Shown here in pieces: positions 49,218 to 59,227 of a stretch of 64,000 nt of DNA. The notes under the pieces are model-generated. The model was not told the origin of the DNA and did no database searches. It was given only the letters and a program-made list of their open reading frames with translations. Position numbers and translations under genes: made by a program. The stretch covers positions 1 through 64,000 of the forward strand of contig AKXM01000043.1 in assembly GCA_000277545.1 (NCBI GenBank). The letters are read 5' to 3'. Source of the stretch: Enterobacter sp. Ag1. Its GTDB lineage: Bacteria; Pseudomonadota; Gammaproteobacteria; Enterobacterales; Enterobacteriaceae. The first letter of the stretch is position 1; each line of letters begins with the position of its first letter.

Positions 49218-50564
49218 ATGTCTTCCAACCATGCTGCTTTTAATTTAATTTTTCGGTTTGTTGAGAACTACGTTAGCCCGATAGCTGGCCGCATTTCTTC
49301 CCAGCGTCACGTGATGGCCATTCGCGACGGCTTTATTTCTGCGATGCCATTTATGATTGTCGGCTCGTTCCTGCTGGTTTTTGCTTATCCCCCGTTTTCG
49401 CCCACCACGACATGGGGCTTTGCTCGCGCCTGGCTCGACCTGGCGAAGCAGTTTGAAGGGCAGATTTTAACGCCGTTTGATATGACGATGGGCATCATGT
49501 CTATCTACATTTGTGCGGCGATCGCCTACAACCTGGGTAAACACTACGTTAAATCGCACGGGCTCGATCCTTTCATGTGCGCCATGCTGTCGCTGATGGC
49601 TTTCCTGGTGGTTGCGGCCCCGAAAACCAAAGGCACGCTGCCGGTGGACAGCCTTGGCGGCACCGGGATCTTCACCGCAATCCTGGTGGCGATTTACTGC
49701 GTAGAGATGATGCGTTTCCTGAAGGCGCATAACATCGGCATCAAGCTGCCGGATCAGGTGCCGCCGATGATCAAAAACTCCTTTGATCTGCTGATCCCGG
49801 TGCTGGTTGTGGTGCTGACGCTGTATCCGCTGAGCCTGTTTATTCAGTCCCAGTTCGATATGCTGATCCCTCAGGCCATTATGGCGCTGTTCAAACCGCT
49901 GGTGTCCGCGGCGGATTCTCTGCCGGCGATTCTCCTTGCCGTACTGATTGCTCACCTGTTGTGGTTTGCGGGTATCCACGGGGCGGCGATTGTCTCCGGG
50001 ATGCTGCAGATGTTCTGGCTGACTAACCTGGGCCTTAACCAGGGCGCGCTGGCTGCCGGTGCACCTCTGCCGCATATCTTTATGGAAGCGTTCTGGACCT
50101 TCTTCATCGTGGTCGGCGGTTCCGGGGCAACGATGGGATTGGTTATCTGCTACCTGCGCAGTAAATCTGCCCACCTGCGTTCCATTGGCCGCCTGAGCAT
50201 CGTGCCAACCTGCTTTAACATTAACGAACCGGTGATCTTCGGGACGCCGATTGTGATGAACCCAGTATTCTTTATTCCTTTCCTGCTGGCGCCAATGGTC
50301 AACGCCGTGCTGGCCTGGGGCGCGATGAAGCTGGATCTGATTGGTCGCGTGATTTCCGTGGTACCGTGGACCGCGCCTGCGCCAATCGGTGCCGCCTGGG
50401 CGCTGGGCTGGGACTTCCGTGCCGCAATTCTGGTGATTCTGCTGGCCTGCGTGTCGTCCATCATCTACTTCCCGTTCTTCAAAGTGTACGAGAAGCAGCT
50501 GCTGGAACAGGAGAAAGAAGAAGCTCAGAGAGCGAGCGAGGAAGGGAGCCAACAGCTGGCTTAA
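49218..50564 (+). CDS. PTS EIIC permease, lactose/cellobiose family (second copy)
   Basis: The 448-residue permease has RDGFISAMPFMIVGSFLLVF near the N-terminus, FINE-type NINEPVIFGTPIVMNPVFFIPF, and an acidic tail (EKEEAQRASEEG). AGGAGAG precedes the ATG. The encoded pair could use an EIIA encoded elsewhere. Sugar specificity unknown. Confidence 0.93.
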   Translation: MSSNHAAFNLIFRFVENYVSPIAGRISSQRHVMAIRDGFISAMPFMIVGSFLLVFAYPPFSPTTTWGFARAWLDLAKQFEGQILTPFDMTMGIMSIYICAAIAYNLGKHYVKSHGLDPFMCAMLSLMAFLVVAAPKTKGTLPVDSLGGTGIFTAILVAIYCVEMMRFLKAHNIGIKLPDQVPPMIKNSFDLLIPVLVVVLTLYPLSLFIQSQFDMLIPQAIMALFKPLVSAADSLPAILLAVLIAHLLWFAGIHGAAIVSGMLQMFWLTNLGLNQGALAAGAPLPHIFMEAFWTFFIVVGGSGATMGLVICYLRSKSAHLRSIGRLSIVPTCFNINEPVIFGTPIVMNPVFFIPFLLAPMVNAVLAWGAMKLDLIGRVISVVPWTAPAPIGAAWALGWDFRAAILVILLACVSSIIYFPFFKVYEKQLLEQEKEEAQRASEEGSQQLA

Positions 50565-50582
50565 TGGTTTAGCGGAATGAAG

Positions 50583-50604
50583 AACGGCGGGGAAACCCGC
50601 CGTT
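50583..50604 (+). terminator. Terminator of the second PTS pair
   Basis: AACGGCGGG / CCCGCCGTT stem with GAAA loop followed by TGCTATTT; between convergent EIIC and fhuF. Confidence 0.75.
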
Positions 50605-50624
50605 TGCTATTTCTCCGCCGCTTG

Positions 50625-51416
50625 CTATTTCAGAGTACAGTCGCCGCAGCGCTGGACGTCAGGCAGCTTATAGCGCTGGCAGCAGGTGCGTCTGACCAGA
50701 ATGCCTTCACGCGAAATGACCGTGCGGTAGAGTGGATTCTCCCGGCCACATGAAAGCTGTTTTTCAAAGAAACAGGTCTGCACCAGCGCCGCCAGGCTCT
50801 GTTCATCCAGAAGTGGTTTTAGCTCGCCGAAGAACCAGTTCACCAGGTAGCCGGTGTTGCTCCAGATAAGCCGGGCGTTGATCTCTTCGCTGGCTTCCAG
50901 CGCCGCTACGACCGGCATCAAACCTTCAACGATAAACTGCTCTAGCCGCAGATGGAGCGGCAGCTCGCTTGCCCGGCAATCTTCAGTCACGTCAATCCAG
51001 AAGCATTTTGCCCGGCCCGTTTCGTGGAACTCGGCCCGCACATACTGGGGGGCAATATTCAGCGCTTTAGGCTGAGTCAGTAACGCCATCATCATCGGTG
51101 GCACCAGCAGGCCGATGTACCATTGCGCCCACAAAGACTTCAGCGGTTTGTGCTCGCGGGTAAGCTCAGGCTGGTGACGATAGATATGGTCGCCGTAGGC
51201 CGCCATCAGAGAGGTTAGCGTGGTGGGACGCTGCCACTCGCTTAGCGTCATTGCTGTGGCGGGAGCCTGTTCGTTTAATTTGATGATGTCGTTGAAGTAC
51301 GGGCGGTGCGCGGCAAAATACTCCCGCAGCGAATCTGCCTGCGGGCCTGTCGCTGGGGACCAGGGAAGAACAAAGCAACCGCTGTCATCGCTGAGCTGGA
51401 GGGAGTGAAGCGCCAT
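50625..51416 (-). CDS. fhuF: Siderophore ferric-iron reductase FhuF
   Basis: FhuF reduces iron in hydroxamate siderophores. The 263-residue cytoplasmic protein has the C-terminal 2Fe-2S ligand pattern TCCQRYKLPDVQRCGDC, the family hallmark. Fur box precedes it. Location next to yjjZ and leucine tRNAs matches E. coli. Confidence 0.95.
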   Translation of the reverse strand: MALHSLQLSDDSGCFVLPWSPATGPQADSLREYFAAHRPYFNDIIKLNEQAPATAMTLSEWQRPTTLTSLMAAYGDHIYRHQPELTREHKPLKSLWAQWYIGLLVPPMMMALLTQPKALNIAPQYVRAEFHETGRAKCFWIDVTEDCRASELPLHLRLEQFIVEGLMPVVAALEASEEINARLIWSNTGYLVNWFFGELKPLLDEQSLAALVQTCFFEKQLSCGRENPLYRTVISREGILVRRTCCQRYKLPDVQRCGDCTLK

Positions 51417-51437
51417 ACTTTCGTCAGGGAGTAATCT

Positions 51438-51457
51438 AAATGATAATGATTAGCAAT
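51438..51457 (-). promoter_or_regulatory. Fur box upstream of fhuF
   Basis: AAATGATAATGATTAGCAAT fits the Fur consensus (GATAATGATAATCATTATC), 22 bases upstream of the fhuF start. Confidence 0.8.
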
Positions 51458-51545
51458 ACTAACGGTGAGCGAAATCTCTGGCAAGGTGAATTCACCGCCA
51501 CCGCTCGGTGATGGCTGTTTTTGCGATCTGGCGCGTCTCGCCGGG

Positions 51546-52610
51546 TTAATTCACGGCGAGCATTTCGTTGGTCAGGATGCTGTTTCTTCCTCGGTTTTTG
51601 GCCTGATAAAGCGCTTTATCCGCGAGGCTCAGGGCATCGTCTATGCTGCCTTCAGTGAATGGCGCAAGCCCGATACTGACGGTAACGTTGGTCGCGACCT
51701 GGGTATTAAACATATGCGGGATGTCCAAATCGAAAACGCGCTGGCGGATCCTTTCCGCCGACTGCATCGCGCGTTCCGCGTCGATGTTGGTGAGCATAAT
51801 CATGAACTCTTCCCCGCCGTAGCGCGTGACAAGATCCCTTGAACGCACGGCATCGCGAATCGCCGCCGAGACCCGGATCAACGCCTGGTCGCCCATCGCA
51901 TGGCCGTAGTGGTCGTTGTACGACTTGAAGTGGTCGATATCCAGCAGCAAAACGAAGTGGCTGCCGCTGCCGGAGGCCTGAATGTGCTCGAGGCGGTTTT
52001 GAAAGCCGCGGCGGTTGTACAGGCCGGTTAAAGGATCGAGCATGCTGAGATCGGTCAGTGTCTCTTTTTCTTCAAGCAGTTTATTCATCAGCCGCTGGGT
52101 GAAACGGTCATTACGTTTCTGAATAATATGCTGAATAGCGATCCCGATAGCGGGCAGCGCAATGGAATAAATTACCCTCAGCCATTGGTCAACATTACCC
52201 AGCCAAAGTACGACCAGCGCCACGGGCAGGCTGTGCAGCAGGAAAGCCACAATATTATTAATAAATGCAATAGCGCCAATAAAAAGCACCGACATCAGGC
52301 TAATCACCAGAAATGAGGTGTCCAGGTCCGCGATGGCCGCGTTTTTAATGAAAATATGCACCGCCCATAATAACCCGAAAAATAACGAGATAATATTCAG
52401 GTTAATCAGCTGCTTATTATTCCACATCTGCCAGGCAAGCAAGGCCAGGCTCATCAGCAGAATGGCGACAACGGGCGGCGTTATGCGCACTGTCGAATAG
52501 AGCGGAAAGAGAATAGAAAAAGCGGCTGCCAGGGCGTTGAGCAGCAAAAATAAACGTAAAGAAAGCAGCTGCTTTGCTTTGAGTAAGGCTCGCCAGGTTT
52601 GGGCTGTCAT
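51546..52610 (-). CDS. Membrane diguanylate cyclase
   Basis: The 354-residue protein has an N-terminal block of about five or six helices (residues 17-165) and a C-terminal GGDEF domain with LDPLTGLYNRRGF, LLDIDHFKSYND and the intact signature RYGGEEF. An RxxD inhibition site (RSRD) lies five residues before GGEEF, so product inhibition is likely. It makes c-di-GMP and would control biofilm versus motility. Input signal unknown. Confidence 0.92.
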   Translation of the reverse strand: MTAQTWRALLKAKQLLSLRLFLLLNALAAAFSILFPLYSTVRITPPVVAILLMSLALLAWQMWNNKQLINLNIISLFFGLLWAVHIFIKNAAIADLDTSFLVISLMSVLFIGAIAFINNIVAFLLHSLPVALVVLWLGNVDQWLRVIYSIALPAIGIAIQHIIQKRNDRFTQRLMNKLLEEKETLTDLSMLDPLTGLYNRRGFQNRLEHIQASGSGSHFVLLLDIDHFKSYNDHYGHAMGDQALIRVSAAIRDAVRSRDLVTRYGGEEFMIMLTNIDAERAMQSAERIRQRVFDLDIPHMFNTQVATNVTVSIGLAPFTEGSIDDALSLADKALYQAKNRGRNSILTNEMLAVN

Positions 52611-52837
52611 AGAACGATTGTGTCTTGGGTAAGCGCGTCAGGTGTTGTGTGTGTCGTATTAATGAAAAGCGAGTTATCGACTTTTCTGGCAATTATTGGA
52701 ATTTTTATAAGGCAAACTAAAGCCGGCGCTCAATCTATCACCTTACTGAAAATCTGTCATTAAATGACACGTCAACCCTGGCTATTTCAGCTATAGGTCG
52801 CGCACGTTTTTACGCTGACAGTTGAGAAAATTTATCA

Positions 52838-52862
52838 TATGATATTGGTTATCATTATCATG
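52838..52862 (+). promoter_or_regulatory. Fur box upstream of yjjZ
   Basis: ATGATATTGGTTATCATTATC lies 14-38 bases upstream of the yjjZ start and matches a Fur operator. Confidence 0.7.
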
Positions 52863-52875
52863 ATGGGGCGTAAAA

Positions 52876-53115
52876 ATGCTGCAACGACGACTCGAAAGTG
52901 GCTGGAGTGTAATGGTGGCGGGGCTTGCCGTGGCGCTGCTTGCCTGCCTGGATCTCAGTTTCAGTCAGTGGCGTGTGCTGGTGGTTATCGGGTTGCTTGC
53001 CACGGCATTGATGCTCTACCATAAAACGTTAAGACACTTTGTTTTACTGCCATCGTGCGTAGCATTTGCCAGCGGATTGCTGTTGATTGTGATGAATTTG
53101 GGATCGATGAGATAA
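52876..53115 (+). CDS. yjjZ: DUF1435-family membrane protein YjjZ
   Basis: The 79-residue protein has two to three hydrophobic helices (VMVAGLAVALLACLDL, VLVVIGLLATALMLYH, LPSCVAFASGLLLIVMNL). Matches E. coli YjjZ, an iron-regulated small membrane protein of unknown role. A Fur box is immediately upstream. Confidence 0.85.
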   Translation: MLQRRLESGWSVMVAGLAVALLACLDLSFSQWRVLVVIGLLATALMLYHKTLRHFVLLPSCVAFASGLLLIVMNLGSMR

Positions 53116-53154
53116 ACAAGCTGGGGGAGATAAAGAGGGTCACTTCATAAGAAG

Positions 53155-53241
53155 TGGTGCGAAGAGAGGGACTTGAACCCTCACGTCCGTAAGGACACTA
53201 ACACCTGAAGCTAGCGCGTCTACCAATTCCGCCACCTTCGC
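53155..53241 (-). tRNA. leuQ: tRNA-Leu (anticodon CAG), copy 3 of the cluster
   Basis: An 87-base class II tRNA starting GCGAAGGTGGCGG and ending in CCA, with the anticodon loop CTTCAGG. Variable arm GTCC-TTAC-GGAC. Third in transcription order (minus strand); E. coli has leuVPQ here. Confidence 0.93.
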
Positions 53242-53288
53242 ACAGTTTTCAGATTTGCATCTGAAGAGTTTTGATATCGCCTTCGCAT

Positions 53289-53375
53289 TGGTGCGAAGAG
53301 AGGGACTTGAACCCTCACGTCCGTAAGAACACTAACACCTGAAGCTAGCGCGTCTACCAATTCCGCCACCTTCGC
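53289..53375 (-). tRNA. leuP: tRNA-Leu (anticodon CAG), copy 2 of the cluster
   Basis: Same 87-base sequence except the variable arm reads GTTC-TTAC-GGAC, with one U:G pair instead of C:G. Confidence 0.93.
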
Positions 53376-53406
53376 GCAGTGCGAACGATATCTTTCGTGG
53401 TTGTGT

Positions 53407-53493
53407 TGGTGCGAAGAGAGGGACTTGAACCCTCACGTCCGTAAGAACACTAACACCTGAAGCTAGCGCGTCTACCAATTCCGCCACCTTCGC
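53407..53493 (-). tRNA. leuV: tRNA-Leu (anticodon CAG), copy 1 of the cluster
   Basis: First in transcription order; identical to copy 2 in the variable arm (GTTC-TTAC-GGAC). The spacers between copies are 31 to 47 bases. Confidence 0.93.
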
Positions 53494-53571
53494 ATACCTG
53501 TAATACCGAAGTATCACAACCACGGAGGCGCATTCTAGATGTTTTCTGAGCTACGTCAACACTTAATTTGA

Positions 53572-53603
53572 TGCCGCTTTTCCGACTGATGCAAAAAGCG
53601 GCA
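53572..53603 (-). terminator. Hairpin downstream of rsmC
   Basis: TGCCGCTTTT / AAAAGCGGCA form a 10-bp stem between rsmC and the tRNA cluster. Terminator function is likely but no T-run follows. Confidence 0.45.
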
Positions 53604-53614
53604 CCTTAACGCGT

Positions 53615-54646
53615 TTAGCGCTTTTTACCCGCCCGGGTCAGCACGGCGCGGTAAACTTTGAAGCGGCCGGTTTGAGCAATAACTTCATGACTACCAAATA
53701 CTTCGTCCAGCACGTTCGGGTAGGCAAGGAAGGCGTTCGCCACGATGCGCAATTCGCCACCCATATTCAGATGGCGGGCTGCACCGCGAATAAGCTGGTG
53801 CGCTGCATCGAGGCTGGTTTGCATCCCGTCGTGGAATGGCGGGTTGGAGATGATCATGTCGAAACGGCCGTTGATTTCCGAGTAGACGTTACTGGCGATC
53901 ACTTCCCCTTCAAAGCCGTTAGCGGCAAGCGTTGCGCGGCTGGCGGCGACCGCCGGTGCGCTAACGTCGCTAAGCGTGAGGCGAACTTTTGGCGAGTGGC
54001 TGGCGAGAGTAATCGCCAGGACGCCCGCGCCGCAGCCAACATCCAGCACTTTGCCTTTGGTGTGCGGCGTCAGCGTGGAAAGCAGCAGTTTGCTGCCGGT
54101 ATCCAGACCGTCGCGGCTAAAGACGCCCGGCAGGGTTTTCACGGTCATCCCTTCATGAGGGTATTCACCCCACCAGCTGTTTTCATCAAACGCAGGTTGC
54201 TGCTCAAGGCGGCCATGGTACAGACCGCAGCGGCGCGCGCTGTCGATTTTTGTCAGCGGGCAAATTTCAGCCAGCATTTGCTCTGCGCTACGCACGCCAG
54301 AGCGGTTTTCGCCGACGACAAAAACATCGGTGCCAACCGGCATCAGCGACAGAATATTCATTAGCTGGAACTGAGCTTCTGGCTTGTTTTTCGGCCAGTA
54401 GTAGATAAGCGTATTGCTGTCGGCAATGTCATCCGCACTGACCACCAGGCCATATTGTGCGTTCTCACCCATCTGCGCGCTTAATACCTGCCAGTGGTGG
54501 AATTGCTGGGTGTGGGCGCGGCTGGCGGCGGTGTCGAAACGCGCCGGCAGGTCGTCTTGCATGTCACCGGCAAACAACACACGGCTCTCGGTAAAATCAT
54601 CGCTGTGGCGCAGCAGTACTTCACTCGCCGGGGTAAACGCACTCAT
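53615..54646 (-). CDS. rsmC: 16S rRNA m2G1207 methyltransferase
   Basis: The 343-residue protein has a first half without SAM site and a second-half methyltransferase with [15 protein letters not shown] and the target motif ISNPPFHDG. Methylates G1207 of 16S rRNA. ATG at 54646; a second ATG is at 54649. Divergent from holD. Confidence 0.96.
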   Translation of the reverse strand: MSAFTPASEVLLRHSDDFTESRVLFAGDMQDDLPARFDTAASRAHTQQFHHWQVLSAQMGENAQYGLVVSADDIADSNTLIYYWPKNKPEAQFQLMNILSLMPVGTDVFVVGENRSGVRSAEQMLAEICPLTKIDSARRCGLYHGRLEQQPAFDENSWWGEYPHEGMTVKTLPGVFSRDGLDTGSKLLLSTLTPHTKGKVLDVGCGAGVLAITLASHSPKVRLTLSDVSAPAVAASRATLAANGFEGEVIASNVYSEINGRFDMIISNPPFHDGMQTSLDAAHQLIRGAARHLNMGGELRIVANAFLAYPNVLDEVFGSHEVIAQTGRFKVYRAVLTRAGKKR

Positions 54647-54753
54647 CAAATAGCTCCTGGAAAATCAGAGCGTGGATTATAGAGCTTTAATGGCGTGGAT
54701 TCGATGAATTTGCTATATTTGCCGCCCGAATTACGCTCTCAACAGGTTTCGCT

Positions 54754-55173
54754 ATGACTTCCCCTTCCCGACGCGACTGGCAGTTACAGCAACTGGGTAT
54801 TACCCAGTGGGTGCTGCGCCGTCCGACGGCGCTACAGGGCGAAATTGCGGTTTCTTTGCCCGCGGGCGTGCGTTTAGTGATGGTGGCTGAGACGCTACCA
54901 GCCTTGAGCGATCCGCTGGTGAAGGACATTTTACGCAGCATAGCGTTAAGCCCCGACCAAGTAATGCAACTGACGCCGGAGCGCGCGGCAATGATGCCGC
55001 CTGACAGCCGCTGCAATAGCTGGCGCCTGGGCGTTGAGCAGCCGCTGACGCTCAGCGGCGCGCAGCTTGCGTCCCCTGCGCTTGACGAGCTTTATCACAA
55101 TGGCAACGCGCGACAGGCGCTGTGGCAACAGATTTGCGAACATGAACACGATTTCTTCCCTGACGCCGAATGA
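54754..55173 (+). CDS. holD: DNA polymerase III psi subunit
   Basis: The 139-residue psi protein joins the clamp loader to SSB through chi. Starts TSPSRRDWQLQQLGITQWVLRRP as in E. coli HolD. Overlaps rimI by 32 bases. Confidence 0.94.
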   Translation: MTSPSRRDWQLQQLGITQWVLRRPTALQGEIAVSLPAGVRLVMVAETLPALSDPLVKDILRSIALSPDQVMQLTPERAAMMPPDSRCNSWRLGVEQPLTLSGAQLASPALDELYHNGNARQALWQQICEHEHDFFPDAE

Positions 55174-55585
55174 TTTGGCGGACGCGTATGCCATTGAGCT
55201 GCGCAGTCATGCTTTTCCCTGGAGTGAAAAAACCTTTGCCAGCAATCAAGGCGAACGCTATTTCAATTTGCGGCTGGACGTTGACGGCAAACTTGCCGCT
55301 TTTGCGGTGACGCAGGTCATTCTCGATGAAGCCACGCTGTTCAACATTGCGGTTGATCCAGCGTATCAGCGGCAAGGGCTTGGGAAAGCACTGCTTGAGC
55401 ATCTTATTGCCGAGCTTGAAAAACGGGATGTCTTTACGCTGTGGCTGGAGGTGCGTGCCTCTAACGTTGCGGCGAGAACCTTGTACGAAAGCCTGGGCTT
55501 TAACGAAGCGACGGTGCGTCGCAATTATTATCCTGCAAAAGAAGGTCGGGAAGACGCGATCGTGATGGCGCTCCCCCTTGGTTAA
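55142..55585 (+). CDS. rimI: Ribosomal protein S18 N-acetyltransferase
   Basis: RimI acetylates the N-terminal alanine of S18. The 147-residue GNAT enzyme has the acetyl-CoA motif VDPAYQRQGLGKALL and ARTLYESLGF. Overlapping start in holD. Confidence 0.95.
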   Translation: MNTISSLTPNDLADAYAIELRSHAFPWSEKTFASNQGERYFNLRLDVDGKLAAFAVTQVILDEATLFNIAVDPAYQRQGLGKALLEHLIAELEKRDVFTLWLEVRASNVAARTLYESLGFNEATVRRNYYPAKEGREDAIVMALPLG

Positions 55586-55603
55586 TTTTTAAAAGGTGTG
55601 TGG

Positions 55604-56281
55604 ATGAACTGGGACTGGATTTTATTCGATGCGGACGAAACGCTGTTTACCTTTGACGCGTTCGGCGGTTTGCAGCGCATGTTTCTCGATTACAGCGTGA
55701 CCTTTACCGCAGATGATTTCCAGGAGTACCAGGCGGTAAACAAGCCGCTGTGGGTCGACTACCAGAACGGGGCGATTACCGCGCTGCAGCTGCAGCTCAG
55801 GCGTTTTGAGGACTGGGCAGGGCGGCTGAATGTGCCGTCAGCAGAGCTGAACGATGCGTTTTTATCCGCCATGGCCGAAATTTGCGCCCCGCTGCCCGGG
55901 GCGGTTTCTCTCCTGAATGCGCTGAAGGGCAAGGCTAAACTTGGCATTATTACCAACGGCTTTACCGCGCTGCAGCAGACTCGCCTCGAGCGCACCGGCC
56001 TGCGTGACTATTTCGACCTGCTGGTGATTTCCGAGCAGGTAGGGGTAGCCAAACCCGATCGCCGCATTTTCGACTATACCTTCGAGCAGATGAACCAGCC
56101 GCCGCGCGACCGCGTTTTGATGGTTGGCGACACGGCAGAATCCGACATTCTGGGCGGCATTAACGCCGGGATAGCAACCTGCTGGCTTAACGCCCACGGG
56201 CGCACCGCGCCGCAAGGGATTGAACCGACCTGGCAGGTCACCTCGCTAAGTGAACTGGAGCAACTGCTGTGTAAGCCATGA
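55604..56281 (+). CDS. yjjG: Pyrimidine 5'-nucleotidase YjjG
   Basis: The 225-residue HAD phosphatase removes phosphate from UMP, dUMP and dTMP in E. coli. Motif I FDADETLF, motif II ITNGF, and [11 protein letters not shown] are present. The ATG at 55604 is the conserved start; GTG at 55598 is in frame. Confidence 0.95.
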   Translation: MNWDWILFDADETLFTFDAFGGLQRMFLDYSVTFTADDFQEYQAVNKPLWVDYQNGAITALQLQLRRFEDWAGRLNVPSAELNDAFLSAMAEICAPLPGAVSLLNALKGKAKLGIITNGFTALQQTRLERTGLRDYFDLLVISEQVGVAKPDRRIFDYTFEQMNQPPRDRVLMVGDTAESDILGGINAGIATCWLNAHGRTAPQGIEPTWQVTSLSELEQLLCKP

Positions 56282-56381
56282 TTGTTGATTGTTAAACCCG
56301 CAATGATGGGTAAAATAGCCGCCAAATAACGTTCACTCGCCGCGTGGCTCAAGGCCGCGCGCACTTACAGAAGATGTAATT

Positions 56382-57971
56382 ATGACTTTGTCTCCTTATC
56401 TGCAAGAGGTGGCTAAACGCCGCACTTTTGCCATTATTTCTCACCCGGATGCCGGTAAAACGACCATCACTGAAAAGGTGCTGCTGTTCGGACAGGCTAT
56501 CCAGACCGCCGGGACGGTAAAAGGCCGTGGCTCAAGCCAGCACGCCAAATCCGACTGGATGGAGATGGAAAAACAGCGTGGGATCTCGATCACCACCTCG
56601 GTAATGCAGTTCCCGTATCGCGACAGCCTGGTCAACCTGCTGGATACTCCGGGGCACGAAGACTTCTCCGAAGATACCTACCGTACCCTGACCGCGGTTG
56701 ACTGCTGCCTGATGGTTATCGATGCCGCAAAAGGCGTAGAAGATCGTACCCGTAAGCTGATGGAAGTTACCCGTCTGCGCGATACGCCGATCATCACCTT
56801 CATGAACAAACTGGACCGCGACATTCGCGATCCAATGGAAGTGCTGGATGAAGTTGAGCGCGAGCTGAAGATTGGCTGCGCGCCAATCACCTGGCCAATC
56901 GGCTGCGGCAAGCTGTTCAAAGGGGTTTACCATCTTTATAAAGATGAAACCTACCTCTACCAGACCGGTAAAGGCCACACGATCCAGGAAGTGCGCATCG
57001 TGAAAGGGTTGAGCAACCCAGAACTCGACGCAGCCGTCGGGGAAGATCTTGCTCTGCAGCTGCGTGAGGAGCTGGAGCTGGTGCAGGGGGCTTCCAACGA
57101 ATTCGACCATGAACTGTTCCTGGCCGGTGAAATCACCCCGGTATTCTTCGGCACCGCGCTGGGCAACTTCGGCGTCGACCACATGCTGGATGGTCTGGTT
57201 GAGTGGGCGCCGGCTCCGATGCCGCGTAAAACCGACACGCGTCTGGTGGATGCGGCGGACGAGAAGTTCACCGGTTTTGTCTTTAAGATCCAGGCCAACA
57301 TGGACCCGAAACACCGTGACCGCGTCGCCTTTATGCGCGTGGTGTCCGGTAAGTATGAAAAAGGCATGAAGCTGCGCCAGGTGCGTATCGGGAAAGACGT
57401 GATTATTTCTGACGCGCTGACCTTTATGGCCGGGGATCGTTCTCACGTGGAAGAAGCCTATCCGGGCGATATTATCGGCCTGCACAACCACGGCACGATT
57501 CAGATCGGCGACACCTTTACCCAGGGTGAAATGATGAAGTTCACCGGTATTCCGAACTTCGCCCCGGAACTGTTCCGCCGTATTCGCCTGCGCGATCCGC
57601 TTAAGCAGAAGCAGTTGCTTAAAGGCCTGGTGCAGCTGTCTGAAGAAGGCGCGGTACAGGTGTTCCGTCCTATTGCCAACAACGACCTTATTGTTGGTGC
57701 GGTTGGGGTTCTGCAGTTCGATGTGGTCGTTGCTCGTCTGAAAAGCGAGTACAACGTGGAAGCGATTTACGAATCGGTCAACGTGGCGACGGCGCGTTGG
57801 GTTGAAGGGAATGACGTTAAGAAGTTTGAAGAATTCAAACGTAAAAACGAAGTTCAGTTAGCGCTGGATGGCGGCGACAACCTGACCTATATCGCCCCAA
57901 CGATGGTAAACCTAAACATTACCCAGGAACGTTACCCTGACGTGACCTTCCGTAAAACGCGCGAGCACTAA
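56382..57971 (+). CDS. prfC: Peptide chain release factor 3
   Basis: RF3 is a GTPase that frees RF1/RF2 from the ribosome after termination. The 529-residue protein has [20 protein letters not shown] and NKLDRD. Gene order yjjG-prfC-osmY as in E. coli. Confidence 0.98.
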   Translation: MTLSPYLQEVAKRRTFAIISHPDAGKTTITEKVLLFGQAIQTAGTVKGRGSSQHAKSDWMEMEKQRGISITTSVMQFPYRDSLVNLLDTPGHEDFSEDTYRTLTAVDCCLMVIDAAKGVEDRTRKLMEVTRLRDTPIITFMNKLDRDIRDPMEVLDEVERELKIGCAPITWPIGCGKLFKGVYHLYKDETYLYQTGKGHTIQEVRIVKGLSNPELDAAVGEDLALQLREELELVQGASNEFDHELFLAGEITPVFFGTALGNFGVDHMLDGLVEWAPAPMPRKTDTRLVDAADEKFTGFVFKIQANMDPKHRDRVAFMRVVSGKYEKGMKLRQVRIGKDVIISDALTFMAGDRSHVEEAYPGDIIGLHNHGTIQIGDTFTQGEMMKFTGIPNFAPELFRRIRLRDPLKQKQLLKGLVQLSEEGAVQVFRPIANNDLIVGAVGVLQFDVVVARLKSEYNVEAIYESVNVATARWVEGNDVKKFEEFKRKNEVQLALDGGDNLTYIAPTMVNLNITQERYPDVTFRKTREH

Positions 57972-57983
57972 TTATCAGCCAGA

Positions 57984-58006
57984 GCGCGGCGTTCGCCGCG
58001 TTCTTC
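57984..58006 (+). terminator. prfC terminator
   Basis: Short GC stem GCGGC / GCCGC (CGCGGCGTTCGCCGCG) followed by TTCTTCTC, 13 bases after the stop. Confidence 0.55.
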
Positions 58007-58115
58007 TCACTTTCCCTGTCTTTTTAATCCCTTGCAGAATCCTCTTAATTTCCCGCGAATCCTGCGTCATTGCTGATTTTTCCATCAACACGTCATGCAC
58101 TTTTATGATTGTGAT

Positions 58116-58125
58116 CTATATTTAA
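58116..58125 (+). promoter_or_regulatory. osmY promoter -10 (RpoS type)
   Basis: CTATATTTAA is close to the stationary-phase sigma consensus CTATACTTAA. It lies about 160 bases upstream of the osmY start. In E. coli osmY is a strongly RpoS-dependent gene. The rest of the 315-base gap (57972-58286) shows no gene. Confidence 0.55.
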
Positions 58126-58286
58126 CAAAGTGATGACAATTTTATTGGATGAAAGATCCGGGAATTAATCATTTTCTGGTGTCTTGTTGGCGTTTCTCAT
58201 GTCATCTCAATATTAATAGCTGATTTTTTTCAGCTTACGGGAAGCGAGAAAGCTCAAATGATGAGCAAACCTACAGGAATTAATCG

Positions 58287-58898
58287 ATGACTACGACTAA
58301 GATTTCAAAAACTCTGCTGGCGGTTGTGTTGGGTTCTGTACTGGCAAGCACCAGCGCCTTTGCGGAAGACACTCTGCTTAATAAAACGGAATCTACCGCC
58401 GATAGTGCAGGGAAAAAAATCGATAGCTCCATGACGAAAGTCGGTAATTTCATGGACGACAGCGGCATCACAGCGAAAGTCAAAGCAGCCCTGGTTGACG
58501 ATAAAAACATCAAAAGTACCGATATTTCGGTCAAAACCGACAATAAAGTGGTCACCCTGAGCGGTTTTGTTGAGAGCCAGGCTCAGGCCGAGCAGGCCGT
58601 TGCCACGGCGAAAAAAGTGGAAGGCGTAACCTCGGTGAGCGACAAACTTCACGTTCGCGATGTGAAAACACAGTCGGTGAAAGGCTATGCCGGTGATGCG
58701 GCCACGACCAGCGAGATCAAAGCGAAATTGTTGGCCGACAGCATTGTGCCGTCGCGTCATATCAAAGTAGAAACCACTGACGGCGTGGTTCAGCTGTCCG
58801 GCGAGGTGAAATCCGCCGCTCAGTCTGAGAAGGCTGAAAGCATTGCTAAAGCTGTTGAAGGCGTGAAAAGCGTTAAAAACGATCTGAAAGTGAAGTAA
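58287..58898 (+). CDS. osmY: Osmotically inducible periplasmic protein OsmY
   Basis: The 203-residue protein has a signal peptide (ending TSAFA-ED) and two BON domains ([14 protein letters not shown] and [12 protein letters not shown] as starts). Helps the envelope under high osmolarity and acts as a chaperone for secreted proteins in E. coli. CAGGAATTAATCG precedes the ATG. Confidence 0.95.
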   Translation: MTTTKISKTLLAVVLGSVLASTSAFAEDTLLNKTESTADSAGKKIDSSMTKVGNFMDDSGITAKVKAALVDDKNIKSTDISVKTDNKVVTLSGFVESQAQAEQAVATAKKVEGVTSVSDKLHVRDVKTQSVKGYAGDAATTSEIKAKLLADSIVPSRHIKVETTDGVVQLSGEVKSAAQSEKAESIAKAVEGVKSVKNDLKVK

Positions 58899-59031
58899 AG
58901 CAGCACCCGAAATGGCTTTCTGGACGCGTGCCGGGAAGCCATAAGCACCACCCTTACACATTATCGCCTGCGGGTTAGCCATTCGGTGCCCGTGAAGAAG
59001 CGATAAGATTCACTATGGTTAAGGAGAGTCT

Positions 59032-59193
59032 ATGTTTCGTTGGGGCATTATTTTTCTGGTAATAGCGTTGATCGCTGCGGCCCTGGGCTTCGGTGGTCTG
59101 GCGGGTACCGCAGCAGGTGCTGCAAAAATTGTCTTTATCGTCGGGATCATTCTGTTCCTGGTCAGCCTGTTTATGGGGCGCAGACGTCCTTAG
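59032..59193 (+). CDS. ytjA: DUF1328 small membrane protein YtjA
   Basis: The 53-residue protein ([19 protein letters not shown] to [13 protein letters not shown]) has two hydrophobic helices. AAGGAGAGTCT before the ATG is a strong ribosome site. Conserved next to osmY; function unknown. Too short for simple gene finding. Confidence 0.9.
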   Translation: MFRWGIIFLVIALIAAALGFGGLAGTAAGAAKIVFIVGIILFLVSLFMGRRRP

Positions 59194-59227
59194 CAACGCT
59201 CATTGAGTAACATGCCGATACAAAAGA

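Noticed and set aside
49467-50552. Long open frame (361 codons) antisense to the second EIIC gene
   Set aside because: Composition (many His, Gln, Arg) is that of an antisense shadow of a membrane protein gene.
53155-53493. Regularly spaced near-identical repeats resembling a CRISPR array
   Set aside because: The units are 87-base leucine tRNA genes with encoded CCA ends.
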